Origin: Massilia pinisoli
Lineage (GTDB): Bacteria; Pseudomonadota; Gammaproteobacteria; Burkholderiales; Burkholderiaceae_D
NCBI RefSeq assembly: GCF_024753285.1
Contig: NZ_JANUGW010000003.1
Span: 62,001 to 126,000, forward strand
Reading direction: 5' to 3'
DNA: 64,000 nucleotides
Shown here: positions 56,004 through 64,000 of the stretch, piece after piece
Position numbering within the stretch: the stretch's first letter is position 1
Layout: each line of letters starts with the position of its first letter
Notes under the pieces: model-generated
The model's database searches: none
What the model was told of the DNA's origin: nothing
What the model saw: the letters and a program-made list of their open reading frames with translations, nothing else
Translations under genes and position numbers: made by a program

Positions 56004-57334
56004 GCGGCGCGGGCGATGCCCAGTCGCTCCATGCGGCGATAGAGGGCCTGGCGCGACAGCCCCAGTTCCGCGGCCGCCTGCGCGATCACGCCGCCCGCGC
56101 GCGCGAGCGCCTGCATGATGGCGTCGCGGTCCGGTTCCGCGTCGGATGCGCCGCCGGCGGGCAGCGGCAGGCCGAGGTCGGCCGCCTTGATCATGTCACC
56201 CTGGGCCAGCAGATTCGCGCGCGCCATCACGTTCTTCAGTTCACGCACATTGCCCGGCCACGTGTGGGCGAGCAGGGCGGCTTCCGCGCCCGCATGCAGC
56301 GTCTTGCCGCGCGGGAGGAAGCCGTGCGCCAGCGGCAGGATGTCGCCGGGGCGCGCGGCCAGCGCCGGCAGCTTCAGTTCGATCACGTTCAGGCGATAGA
56401 ACAGGTCTTCGCGGAAGGTGCCGGCGCGGATCATCGCCGCGAGGTCCGCGTTGGTCGCGCTGATCACGCGCACCTTCACCTGGCGCTCGCGGTTCGAGCC
56501 GAGGCGCTCGAAGCGTCCCGTCTCCAGCACGCGCAGGAGTTTCATCTGGCCGGCCAGCGGCAGGTTGCCGATCTCGTCGAGGAACAACGTGCCGCCGTCG
56601 GCCGCCTCGAACTTGCCTTCGCGCGCCTTCGATGCGCCCGTGTACGCGCCCGCGTCGGCGCCGAACAGCTCGGCCTCGATCAGTTCCGACGGCAGCGCGC
56701 CGCAATTCAGCACGACGAACGGGCCGTCGCGGACCATCGAGTTGGCCTGGATGATCTCGGCGATGCGTTCCTTGCCCGTGCCATTCGGCCCCGTGATCAG
56801 GACCGGCACGTCGGCGCGCGCCACCTGGCAGGCGAGGCTCAGCACGCGTTCCGTGGCCGGGTCGGCCCACACGAGGCTGCGCAGGTCGAAATTCTGTTCC
56901 AGCTCGCGCCGCGCGCGGCGTTCGCGCTGCAGGCGCTGGCCGAGGGCGCGGTTCGCCTGTCCCAGCTCGATCAGGTTCGTCACTGTCGCGAGCAGGCGGT
57001 CGTCGTTCCACGGCTTCGACAGGTAGTCGGCGGCGCCGGCCTTGATCAGGTCGACGGCCGCGTCCAGGTGCGTCCACGCCGTCAGCAGGATCACGGGGAG
57101 GTCCGGGTACAGCGTGCGGATCTCGCGGAACAGCGCCACGCCTTCCTCGCCGGACGTCGTGTCGGCCGTGAAGTTCATGTCCTGGATGACCAGGTCGACG
57201 GGCTCGCGCGCGAGGATGGCAAGACCTTCCTCGGGCGAGGCGGCGCGCAGCGACGCGATGTCGTGCAGCGAGAACAGGACGTCGAGCGCGATGCCGACGG
57301 CGGCGTTGTCGTCGATGATCAATACGGTAGGCAT
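56000..57334 (-). CDS. NtrC-type sigma-54-dependent response regulator
   Basis: This 444-residue activator has a receiver with Asp8/Asp9, phospho-acceptor Asp52 (QDMNF) and Lys107. The AAA+ domain has Walker A GPNGTGKE (182-189), GAYTGA (229-234) and Walker B TLFLDEIGNLP. A Fis-type HTH follows (IAQAAAELGLSRQALYRRME). The sigma-54 contact loop is GAYTGA rather than GAFTGA, a known tolerated variant. ATG 57334 is chosen at the start of the receiver. It lies 24 bp after the second permease gene, inside the operon it probably activates from the sigma-54 site near 61980. Confidence 0.94.
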   Translation of the reverse strand: MPTVLIIDDNAAVGIALDVLFSLHDIASLRAASPEEGLAILAREPVDLVIQDMNFTADTTSGEEGVALFREIRTLYPDLPVILLTAWTHLDAAVDLIKAGAADYLSKPWNDDRLLATVTNLIELGQANRALGQRLQRERRARRELEQNFDLRSLVWADPATERVLSLACQVARADVPVLITGPNGTGKERIAEIIQANSMVRDGPFVVLNCGALPSELIEAELFGADAGAYTGASKAREGKFEAADGGTLFLDEIGNLPLAGQMKLLRVLETGRFERLGSNRERQVKVRVISATNADLAAMIRAGTFREDLFYRLNVIELKLPALAARPGDILPLAHGFLPRGKTLHAGAEAALLAHTWPGNVRELKNVMARANLLAQGDMIKAADLGLPLPAGGASDAEPDRDAIMQALARAGGVIAQAAAELGLSRQALYRRMERLGIARAA

Positions 57335-57358
57335 GCCCGCTAGCATATCACTCCCGGA

Positions 57359-58594
57359 TCACACGCTGCGGGTCGCCGTCGCCGGAGAGATGCTGGCCGC
57401 GCGCCACGCCGGGCCGTAGGCCGCGAGCACGCCCAGCAGCCAGAAGCCGAGCGCGCCGAACACGAGGTAGCCGGCTGGCAGGCGCGCCATTTCCAGCTGG
57501 CTCACGAGGAGCTGGTTCAGTGCGAGTCCCAGCGCCACGCCGCCGAATACGCCGGCGCTCGTGATCATGAAGTTCTCCGTGATGAAGTAGCGCAGGATGT
57601 CGGACTTCTTCGCGCCCAGCGCGCGGCGCACGCCGATCTGCTTGCGCCGCTGCGTGACCCACAGGCTCGCCATGCCGACGATGCCGGAGCAGGTGATCAG
57701 CACGAGCAGCGCGCTCACCGTGATCAGCATCCACTGCAGGGCGGCGTCGCCGCGGTAGCGGTTCTTGCGGTCGTCGTCGGTGGTCCTGAGGTCCATGATC
57801 ATCGGCGTGGCCGACGATTTGCGCAGCGCCGCTTCCGCCTCTTTCATCACGCGGTCGCGCTGGCCCGGTTCCGTGCGCACGGCGTACAGCGCGCCGCGGC
57901 CGCCGCCGTACTGGCGCTGCGGGATCAGCACGGAGTGCATGCCCTTGTCCCTGGTCTCGGCGTGCGCGCTGATCAGGTTCTCCACCACGCCGATGATGCG
58001 CGCCGGATGGGCGTCGGCGCCGATGCCGAAGTAGATCGTCTTGCCGACCGCGCTGGTGCCCGGCCACAGCTTGTCGGCCGTCGGTTTCGTGATGATGACA
58101 CCAGGCGGATACACGTCCTCCGTGGCTTCGTTCACGTCGACGAGTTCCTGCGGCTGGAAGTCGCGGCCCTCGAGGAGCGTGAGGCCGAACGTCTTGATGA
58201 GCGAATCGCCCGACACGTACGTCGATACGTCGGTGCTGGGGCGCTCCTGGCGCGTATCGAGCACGATGCTCGTGTTGCTGCCGCTGCGCGACATCGGCAC
58301 CTGGCTGACCTGGGCCGCGGCGACCACGCCGGGGACGGCGCGCAGCACCTCGGTCTGGCGCTTGATGTCGGCCAGCTGCTGCTCCGGCGTGGCGTTGCTG
58401 AGCGTGCGGACCGAGATGTGGAAGACTGCATGCTCGTCGGCGAGGCCCGAAGGACGCGACATGACGGCGCGCCGTTCGTTCACGATGTGCACGGCGTTGG
58501 CGAGGATCGCCAGGCTCAGTGCGACCTGCAGGGCCACCAGCAGGGGGCCGGTCTTGTTGCGCAGCAGCGCGGACAGGATGGGACGGAATTCCAT
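57359..58594 (-). CDS. MacB/FtsX-type ABC transporter permease (second)
   Basis: This 411-residue inner-membrane protein has an N-terminal membrane helix (about 15-37, LLVALQVALSLAILANAVHI), a MacB-like periplasmic core of ~230 residues, and three C-terminal helices (QWMLITVSALLVLITCSGIV, GVFGGVALGLALNQL and the last). RRKQIGVRRALGAKKSDILR is the FtsX coupling segment. GAGGAG lies 6 bp before ATG 58594. It is paired with the permease gene upstream. Confidence 0.92.
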   Translation of the reverse strand: MEFRPILSALLRNKTGPLLVALQVALSLAILANAVHIVNERRAVMSRPSGLADEHAVFHISVRTLSNATPEQQLADIKRQTEVLRAVPGVVAAAQVSQVPMSRSGSNTSIVLDTRQERPSTDVSTYVSGDSLIKTFGLTLLEGRDFQPQELVDVNEATEDVYPPGVIITKPTADKLWPGTSAVGKTIYFGIGADAHPARIIGVVENLISAHAETRDKGMHSVLIPQRQYGGGRGALYAVRTEPGQRDRVMKEAEAALRKSSATPMIMDLRTTDDDRKNRYRGDAALQWMLITVSALLVLITCSGIVGMASLWVTQRRKQIGVRRALGAKKSDILRYFITENFMITSAGVFGGVALGLALNQLLVSQLEMARLPAGYLVFGALGFWLLGVLAAYGPAWRAASISPATATRSV

Positions 58595-58611
58595 GACGTT
58601 CTCCTCGGGCC

Positions 58612-59922
58612 TTATTGCGATTTGAGCTGGATGGCCGGCGTGACCTGGCACGCGCGCCAGGTCGGCAGCAGGCCGGCCAGGATGGCGGCGCCGACCGAGA
58701 TCACGAAGGTCAGGCCCAGCATTTCCCAATCCATGTGGGCGACGGTCGCCATCGAATCGCTCGACATGCGGATCAGGGCCAGTGCGCCGAACGCGAGGAC
58801 GAGACCGAGCACGCCGCCCACGAGGCCCACGACGGCCGTCTCGATCAGGAACTGGCGGAAGATCTCGGCGCGCGAGGCGCCCAGTGCGCGCCGCACGCCG
58901 ATTTCGGCGGCGCGCACGGAAAACTTGGCCAGCAACAGGCCGATGGTGTTCACGAGGCACAGCGCGAGGAAGCCGAAGGCGAGCCAGGTCTGCAGCTTGC
59001 TGTCCTTGCCGACGACGTGCGTGTATTCCATCCAGCCCTGGACGTCGAACAGCTGGTTCGGCGCGTTGCGCGTCAGGCGGCCCAGCTTGCGCTGTTCGGC
59101 CGCATAGTTGTCGAGCCACGATTGCAGGTCGGCGCGATCGCCGGCCGACGCGGTTTCGAACCACGCGGTGATCCACGTGCAGTCGGACGCGAGGCGCGCG
59201 GCGAAGCCCGGGCCGATGTTCGCGGAGCAGGTCATGCCGCCGCGGTGCTGGGTTTCGTGGCGGACGGCCGTCGCCAGCGGCATGAAGAATTCCTCGCCGG
59301 TGGCATATGGGGAGCCGCCCTGCAGCTGATAGACGCGCGGCAGCATCTTCCACTTGGCGGCGACGCCGACGACGGTGAAAGGAAAACCCATCAGGTTCAG
59401 GCGCTGGCCGACCGGGTTGACGTCGCCGAACAGCTTGTCGGCCATCGCGCGGCTCAGCACGACGACGTCGGCGCCGCGTGCCTCGTCCGCTTCGGTCCAC
59501 GGCTGGCCGTAGTCGAAGGGCACGTCGAACATGGCGAAGAAGTCGCGCGTGGGCGCGAGGCCGCCCATATTGAACGGGGCGATCTCGCGCCGCGGCGGCT
59601 CGACCGACGCCTCGACGCCGTACATCGCCGTGCGGCGCACGCCCTGGCCGCTCTTGAGCATGTTCAGCGCGTCCTGGTACGTGATCTGGATGTCGTCCGG
59701 CCGCTCGCCCGGCGTATAGCCTTTCACGGGACCCGGGTCGATCAGCGGCACGAACAGGCGGTCGCTCTTTGCCGGGATCGGGTCGCTCGACATCATGTGG
59801 AGAATCGTCAGCGTGGAGACGCTGGCGGCCACGCCGACGGCCAGGGTGACGATCATCAGCGCCGTGAGGGCGGGGTTGCGGCGCAGGCTGCGCACGCCGA
59901 GCCTGAAGTAATAGCCGAACAT
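58612..59922 (-). CDS. MacB/FtsX-type ABC transporter permease (first)
   Basis: This 436-residue permease has the same layout as its neighbour: N-terminal helix (ALTALMIVTLAVGVAASVST), MacB-type periplasmic domain, three C-terminal helices, and the conserved VRAAEIGVRRALGASRAEIF segment. AGGA lies 7 bp before ATG 59922. The two permeases are diverged copies and probably form a heterodimer, with the ATPase and adaptor gene products upstream. Confidence 0.92.
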   Translation of the reverse strand: MFGYYFRLGVRSLRRNPALTALMIVTLAVGVAASVSTLTILHMMSSDPIPAKSDRLFVPLIDPGPVKGYTPGERPDDIQITYQDALNMLKSGQGVRRTAMYGVEASVEPPRREIAPFNMGGLAPTRDFFAMFDVPFDYGQPWTEADEARGADVVVLSRAMADKLFGDVNPVGQRLNLMGFPFTVVGVAAKWKMLPRVYQLQGGSPYATGEEFFMPLATAVRHETQHRGGMTCSANIGPGFAARLASDCTWITAWFETASAGDRADLQSWLDNYAAEQRKLGRLTRNAPNQLFDVQGWMEYTHVVGKDSKLQTWLAFGFLALCLVNTIGLLLAKFSVRAAEIGVRRALGASRAEIFRQFLIETAVVGLVGGVLGLVLAFGALALIRMSSDSMATVAHMDWEMLGLTFVISVGAAILAGLLPTWRACQVTPAIQLKSQ

Positions 59923-59933
59923 GATGCGTCCTT

Positions 59934-60656
59934 TCAAACGGGAGTCGCGGCGGTGGCGGACTTGATGTCGACGAGCGTCGGGCCGCGCCGCACGAGGTCC
60001 GACACCTGGCCGTCGATGATGTGCACGTTGCGCGTCGTGCGCACGGCCAGTTCCGGGTCGTGCGTGACCATCAGGATCGTCGTGCCGGCCGCGTTGATCT
60101 CTTCCAGCAGTTCCATCACGCCGCGCGCCATCTGCGTATCGAGGTTACCGGTCGGTTCGTCCGCCAGCAGCAGCTTCGGGGAGCCCGCGAGCGCGCGCGC
60201 GATGGCCACGCGCTGCTGCTGGCCGCCGGACAGCTCGGCCGGATAATGCTTCATGCGCGAGGCCAGGCCGACCTTGGACAGCGCGTCCTCGATGCGCTTC
60301 TTGCGCTCGCTGGCGTTGAAGCCGCGGTAGCGCAGCGGGACGTCGACGTTGTCGTACAGGTTCAGGTCGGGAATCAGGTTGAAGCCCTGGAAGATGAAGC
60401 CCAGCTTTTCGTTGCGCAGGCGCGAGCGCGCACCGTCGTCCAGGCCTTTCACGTTGACGCCGTCGAGGATGTACTCGCCCGCCGTGAATTCCTCGAGCAG
60501 GCCGGCGATGTTCAGGAAGCTCGTCTTGCCCGAGCCCGACGGCCCCGTCACCGTGACGAATTCGCCTTCCTTGACTTCGATCTCGAAGCCGCGCAGCGCG
60601 TGCGTCTCGATCATGTGGGTGCGGTACACCTTGGAGAGATTGGTCATGCGCAGCAT
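59934..60656 (-). CDS. MacB/LolD-type ABC transporter ATPase
   Basis: This 240-residue ATPase has Walker A GPSGSGKT, signature LSGGQQQR, Walker B LLLADEPTGNLD and the H-loop VTHDPEL. The DEPTGNLD form is typical of MacB/LolD-type ATPases that do mechanical work across the envelope. AAGGA lies 6 bp before ATG 60656. It is followed by the permease after 11 bp. Confidence 0.95.
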   Translation of the reverse strand: MLRMTNLSKVYRTHMIETHALRGFEIEVKEGEFVTVTGPSGSGKTSFLNIAGLLEEFTAGEYILDGVNVKGLDDGARSRLRNEKLGFIFQGFNLIPDLNLYDNVDVPLRYRGFNASERKKRIEDALSKVGLASRMKHYPAELSGGQQQRVAIARALAGSPKLLLADEPTGNLDTQMARGVMELLEEINAAGTTILMVTHDPELAVRTTRNVHIIDGQVSDLVRRGPTLVDIKSATAATPV

Positions 60657-60675
60657 GGCGGATCCTTTGGGTTCG

Positions 60676-61944
60676 TTATTGGTTGATCGAGACGCGTTGT
60701 GCGTTGTTGAAGGCATCGGTGCCGGCGACGACAATTCGGTCGCCCTGCTTCAGGCCGGAGAGGATTTCGACGGCGGACAGGCTCGTCGCGCCCATGCGGA
60801 TCGGCGTGCGCGTGGCGATCCCGTCGCGCACGACGTACGCATAGCGTCCGCCTTCGCTTTCGACGAACGGGCCGCGCTGCACCATCAGGACGTTCGGCTT
60901 TTCTTCGATGAGCAGGCGCGCCGTCACGCGCTGGCTCTGGCGCAGGCCCCTCGGCTGCTCGCCATCGAAGCGCACGCGCGCCAGCACCATGCTCTTGACG
61001 ACTTCCGGCGACAGCGCGGACAGCTTGCCCGTCGCGGTGCCGGAGGGCAGGGCCACTTCCGCGTTCATGCCGAGGCCCAGGTCGGCCGCATAGGTCTCCG
61101 GCACCTCGAGTTCGACTTCGAGCTTCGACAGGTCGACGAGCGTCATCAGCGGCGCGTTCGCGGCGACGACCATGCGGTCCTGCACGTTCAACGTGCCGAT
61201 GAAGCCGTCGACGGGCGCGCGCACGGTCAGCTCGTCCACGCGGCGCTGCGCTTCCTCCATCGACAGGCGCGCCCGTTCGAGGTCGTTCATCTTCGTCTTC
61301 AGCGCAAGCGCCACGTCCTCGCCTTCCAGCACGGCGGCTTCGCTCGCGTGCTTCGCGCGGATCTGGGCCGACTGCACCGCGTCCTGCGCCTTCTGATAGT
61401 CGTTCTTCGCGATGATGCCGACCTGGCCCACGCTGTCGTAGCGTTCCAGCGTGCGCTGGGCGGACAGGCGGTCGATCTCGGCGGTGTCGGCCTCTTTCTG
61501 CGCCAGCAGCTTCTGCTTGCGCGACAGGATCTGCTGGCGCGCCACCTCGGCCTTCAAGCCTTCGTAGGCGGACACTTCGCGCTTCAGCACGTCCGTCAGG
61601 TCGGGCGATTCCAGCACGGCCAGCACCTGGCCTTTTTTCACCGTGTCGCCGGCGGCCACTTTCAGGTTCACGGTGGACGGCGCCTTGGCGTACAACGTGG
61701 GGCTGACGGCGGCGACGACGCGGCCGTTGACGGACGCGTCGCGCACGAGCGTGCCGCGCGTGACCTCGGCGATGCGCAGGCGCGCCGCGCTGACGGACGC
61801 CTCGCTGCCGCGCCACGTGGACACGAGGCCGGCGCACAGGGCGGCCACGACGACGGCGCTGCCGATCCAGAGGGCGCGGCGCTTCAGCTTGTGGCCCGCC
61901 GGCGGGATGAGGACGGCGTCTTGTTCGGATGTATCGCGGATCAT
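60676..61944 (-). CDS. HlyD/MacA-type periplasmic adaptor protein
   Basis: This 422-residue protein has one membrane helix (about 24-44, LWIGSAVVVAALCAGLVS), the lipoyl-like half-motif KVAAGDTVKKGQVLAVLE, a long coiled coil (about 115-215, rich in KQKLLAQKEADTAEI), the second lipoyl half VRAPVDGFIGTLN and beta-barrel/membrane-proximal domains. It should link the ABC permease to an outer-membrane channel, which is not in the window. ATG 61944 has no strong ribosome binding site. It is the first gene of the operon, behind a sigma-54 promoter. Confidence 0.93.
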   Translation of the reverse strand: MIRDTSEQDAVLIPPAGHKLKRRALWIGSAVVVAALCAGLVSTWRGSEASVSAARLRIAEVTRGTLVRDASVNGRVVAAVSPTLYAKAPSTVNLKVAAGDTVKKGQVLAVLESPDLTDVLKREVSAYEGLKAEVARQQILSRKQKLLAQKEADTAEIDRLSAQRTLERYDSVGQVGIIAKNDYQKAQDAVQSAQIRAKHASEAAVLEGEDVALALKTKMNDLERARLSMEEAQRRVDELTVRAPVDGFIGTLNVQDRMVVAANAPLMTLVDLSKLEVELEVPETYAADLGLGMNAEVALPSGTATGKLSALSPEVVKSMVLARVRFDGEQPRGLRQSQRVTARLLIEEKPNVLMVQRGPFVESEGGRYAYVVRDGIATRTPIRMGATSLSAVEILSGLKQGDRIVVAGTDAFNNAQRVSINQ

Positions 61945-61975
61945 GATGTGGACACGTTGGATGGACGGTGTCGTA

Positions 61976-61994
61976 TTTGCATGATCCGTGCCAG
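61976..61994 (-). promoter_or_regulatory. Sigma-54 (RpoN) promoter of exporter operon
   Basis: The minus strand reads TGGCACGGATCATGCAAA: GG and GC of the -24/-12 elements are separated by exactly 10 bp, and TGGCACG is consensus. The -12 element ends about 32 bp before ATG 61944, giving a 5' UTR of about 20-25 nt. Its downstream operon encodes a sigma-54 activator. Confidence 0.8.
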
Positions 61995-62040
61995 ATGCCA
62001 AGTCATTGATTTCATTGGGCCGGAAGGCGGACACGGCCCC

Positions 62041-62086
62041 GTCCGCGACCGTCCGCGCGGCGGCAGGGCGGACACCGCGGACGGTC
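62041..62086. promoter_or_regulatory. Probable activator enhancer sites (UAS)
   Basis: GACCGTCCGCG (62047-62057) and CGCGGACGGTC (62076-62086) are perfect 11-bp inverted repeats 29 bp apart centre to centre, with an extra GTCCGCG at 62041-62047. A GGCGGACAC direct repeat occurs at 62026-62034 and 62067-62075. They lie about 75-120 bp upstream of the predicted sigma-54 start site, the usual enhancer distance for an NtrC-type activator. The binding protein is inferred. Confidence 0.6.
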
Positions 62087-62416
62087 TTGATAATCTGGAA
62101 ACCCGCCATAATTTGTTGCCACCAATCATCCGGCGGCGCCGCGCAGCGGCGGCGTGGCGAGGTTGCCGCGGACCAAACACCTGCACAGCGATTTGCCGAG
62201 TGTGCTGCGTCGACCCGTTGAATGAGCAGTCGGCTGCTGCCTTTCGTGACATTGTGCGACTTTTCCACTTCGGCGAGATGCTATGCTGACTTGACCGGAC
62301 AAGTCTGGCCAGGAGAAGGCGGTTACGACCGACTCCTGTCAAGCATATGTATCTTGATCGCCAGCCTGCTGCAGCGCCGCGTGCGGGCGATTTCCATCAC
62401 TCGGGACACGCTACAA
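62087..62416. other. Non-coding region before DUF2059 gene
   Basis: The rest of the 472-bp gap contains no gene I can support. A plus-strand promoter for the DUF2059 gene must lie here but no pair of elements is convincing; TATGCT at 62282-62287 is only a weak -10 candidate. Confidence 0.3.
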
Positions 62417-62971
62417 ATGAAAAAAATCTTGGTCGCCTTCGCCGTTTCTTTGGCCTTCGTCACCCCTTTATCCTTTGCACAGAACGCGGCAGCAGCGCCG
62501 CAGGCCGCCGCCGACCCGGCGGCGCTGGCCGCCACCGGCGAGCTGTTCGAGGCGATGAATTACCGCGCCGTTGCCCAAGGCACTTTGGAACAGATGCGGC
62601 GGACGATGCCCGCCATGATGACCCAGGGCGCAACGGCTGCGATCGACAACAATCCCAAGCTGAACGCGGCCGAAAAGAAAAACGCGCACGAGAAGCTGAA
62701 CAAGGAGCTGCCACAGGCAGTAAAACTTTTCGACGGCGTGTTCGGCGATCCGTCCCTGGTGGACGAGATGTTGCGGGCCACCGCGCAAATCTACGCACGT
62801 CATTTCACCGTCGACGAATTGCACCAGATCGCCGCGTTCTACAAGACACCGGTCGGGACAAAGATGCTCGCGACAATGCCGCAACTGATGGCAGAGTCCA
62901 TGCAGGCCGGCCAGCAGGTCGTCATGCCGCGCGTGGCCGCAATCATGCATAAGTTGGAACAGCCGAAATAG
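62417..62971 (+). CDS. DUF2059 domain secreted protein
   Basis: This 184-residue protein has a signal peptide (KKILVAFAVSLAFVTPLSFA) and a DUF2059 helical domain: EMLRATAQIYARHFTVDELH, AAFYKTPVGTKMLATMPQL. The family is exported and functionally uncharacterised. ATG 62417 opens the signal peptide; the in-frame extension upstream lacks a good start. It is divergent from the exporter operon, but the gap is long, so shared control is uncertain. Confidence 0.88.
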   Translation: MKKILVAFAVSLAFVTPLSFAQNAAAAPQAAADPAALAATGELFEAMNYRAVAQGTLEQMRRTMPAMMTQGATAAIDNNPKLNAAEKKNAHEKLNKELPQAVKLFDGVFGDPSLVDEMLRATAQIYARHFTVDELHQIAAFYKTPVGTKMLATMPQLMAESMQAGQQVVMPRVAAIMHKLEQPK

Positions 62972-63002
62972 TCGGCCGCTTGCTGTCTATGCGCTAAACG
63001 GC

Positions 63003-63030
63003 CGCGAGTGGCCAGGACCGGTCACTCGCG
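63003..63030 (+). terminator. Hairpin after DUF2059 gene
   Basis: CGCGAGTGGCC pairs with GGTCACTCGCG (one G-U) around AGGACC, between convergent genes. No T-run follows, so the terminator call is weak. Confidence 0.4.
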
Positions 63031-63116
63031 TCAAGAAAGGCCATCAATGCTTTTCATTCGCTGTCTGCAATTTTGCGCTGACGGCGGGCCGACATTCACC
63101 ACGCCTTTCTTTCGCT

Positions 63117-64000
63117 TCAGTCCCGCGGCAGCGGCTTGCCTTTGGCAATCACTTCGTGACAATCGCCCTTGATGGTGGCGTTGTCGTAGTCCGTCCAGCC
63201 GTAGCTGTCGACATAGCGCTTGTGCTGCTTGAACGCGGCGTTCACGAAGCTCCAGTCCAGATGCTCGTCCGGGTAGCGCACGTCGCCCAGGTCGAGGATG
63301 GTGTGGAACATGTTTTCCGTCGCCAGCTTCGCCTTGCGGTGGCGGCGCAGTTGCGCGACCTTGTCCGGGTAACGTTCGGCATACGTGTCCGAGTACCACG
63401 CGAACGCGGGGACGTGGAATTCGTATTGCGTGTTGTGGCCGTGGAAGGCGAGGCGGCAGCTGTTGTCGTACAGCGTCTGGCCGTGGTCGGCCACGTACAG
63501 CATGGCGGCCGGAGCATCGGCCTCCTTCAGCGTGCCGATGACGTGGTCGAGGAACCAGTCCGTGTACAGGATCGAGCTGTCGTAGCTGTTGTTCAGCTTA
63601 TCCTTGATCTTGATGTCCGTGTAGACGGGCTTGTCGATGCCGTACAGCGACGGCAGCCATTTGTCGAACTGCTTCGGGTAGCGGTGGCTGTAGTTCCAGT
63701 GGCTGCCCAGCGTGTGCAGCACGATCAGCTTCTTCGGCGCCGGGTCCGCGACGGCGTGCTTCAGCGGGCCGAACAGGATTTCGTCGTAGTTCGAATTGTC
63801 CGTGAAGCCGCCCAGGTTCAGGAAGTCGACGACATCGGCTTCCTTCGCGAACACGGACACGGGCGTGTCGAACTTGCCGAACGAGATCTGGTTCGACAGC
63901 CAGAACGTTTTATAGCCCGCCTCCTTGAACGCGGTCAGGAACGATTTTTCCGAGAACCCGTCCTTGAGGCTTTGCGTGGCGGGCTTGCGCGAGATGATGA
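63117..64000 (-). CDS. Phosphoethanolamine transferase-like (sulfatase fold) protein, N-terminus off window
   Basis: The C-terminal ~294 residues of a sulfatase-type protein run off the right edge. It contains SLKDGFSEKSFLTAFKEAGY and TFWLSNQISFGKFD, typical of EptA/CptA-type transferases just after the nucleophile region, then LIVLHTLGSHWNYSHRYP and the metal motif ADHGQTLYDN with HGHNTQYEFHVP. The family adds phosphoethanolamine to lipid A or core sugar from the inner membrane. The nucleophile Thr and the membrane helices are outside the window. The normal DHGE is DHGQ here. It is convergent with the DUF2059 gene. Confidence 0.85.
   Translation of the reverse strand, partial: IISRKPATQSLKDGFSEKSFLTAFKEAGYKTFWLSNQISFGKFDTPVSVFAKEADVVDFLNLGGFTDNSNYDEILFGPLKHAVADPAPKKLIVLHTLGSHWNYSHRYPKQFDKWLPSLYGIDKPVYTDIKIKDKLNNSYDSSILYTDWFLDHVIGTLKEADAPAAMLYVADHGQTLYDNSCRLAFHGHNTQYEFHVPAFAWYSDTYAERYPDKVAQLRRHRKAKLATENMFHTILDLGDVRYPDEHLDWSFVNAAFKQHKRYVDSYGWTDYDNATIKGDCHEVIAKGKPLPRD

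Noticed and set aside
62222..62416. N-terminal extension of the DUF2059 protein
   Set aside because: It would bury the signal peptide inside the protein and has no ribosome binding site.

Overview
The window looks like chromosomal DNA of a GC-rich betaproteobacterium, most likely Oxalobacteraceae (Massilia/Duganella-like). This is inferred from the tRNA-tuf-secE-nusG-rpl-rpoBC order, betaproteobacterial-type RpoB/RpoC, a PEP-CTERM-like protein, many TonB-type and two-component genes, and the strong GC3 bias. I see no rRNA, CRISPR array, prophage or complete insertion sequence.

Layout. 1-1.4 kb: the N-terminal part of a membrane sensor (MASE1-CHASE) running off the left edge. 1.5-15.7 kb: the housekeeping block tRNA-Tyr, tRNA-Gly, tRNA-Thr, tuf, tRNA-Trp, secE, nusG, rplK, rplA, rplJ, rplL, rpoB, rpoC. 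It has tandem tRNA promoters, an L10-type leader, three hairpins between rplL and rpoB, one between rpoB and rpoC, and a strong terminator after rpoC. 15.7-24 kb: small metabolic and regulatory genes (HExxH peptidase, PhyH dioxygenase, alcohol dehydrogenase divergent from LysR plus an isochorismatase-like hydrolase, SodC, a DUF1348 protein divergent from TetR with duplicated operators, a LuxR-type regulator, a PEP-CTERM-like protein). 24-31.6 kb: a TonB protein divergent from a response regulator / binding protein / histidine kinase unit, then an M14 peptidase and a cytochrome c-sugar dehydrogenase fusion. 31.6-37.4 kb: DUF885 protein, amino-acid type binding protein, and an Lrp regulator divergent from an unusual three-domain cysteine desulfurase / degenerate ETHE1-like / rhodanese fusion. 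37.5-49.6 kb: a 2865-residue cyclic beta-1,2-glucan synthase, a CehA-type PHP protein and a serine hydrolase. 49.6-54.5 kb: a Deg-type protease coupled to an unknown secreted protein, a metallo-beta-lactamase-fold enzyme, a spermidine-synthase-like protein and a TonB-C lipoprotein. 54.5-62 kb: a short inverted-repeat element and a six-gene exporter operon (adaptor, ATPase, two permeases, sigma-54 activator, kinase) preceded by a well-formed sigma-54 promoter and upstream palindromes. 62.4-64 kb: a DUF2059 protein and a partial phosphoethanolamine-transferase-like protein.

The most notable items are (1) the self-contained sigma-54 circuit, in which the activator and kinase are the last two genes of the operon they probably switch on; (2) the cysteine desulfurase / pseudo-persulfide-dioxygenase / rhodanese fusion with a divergent Lrp gene and a 26-bp palindrome between them; (3) the regulator / binding-protein / kinase / TonB cluster; and (4) the 125-bp inverted-repeat element abutting the stop codon of the exporter kinase.
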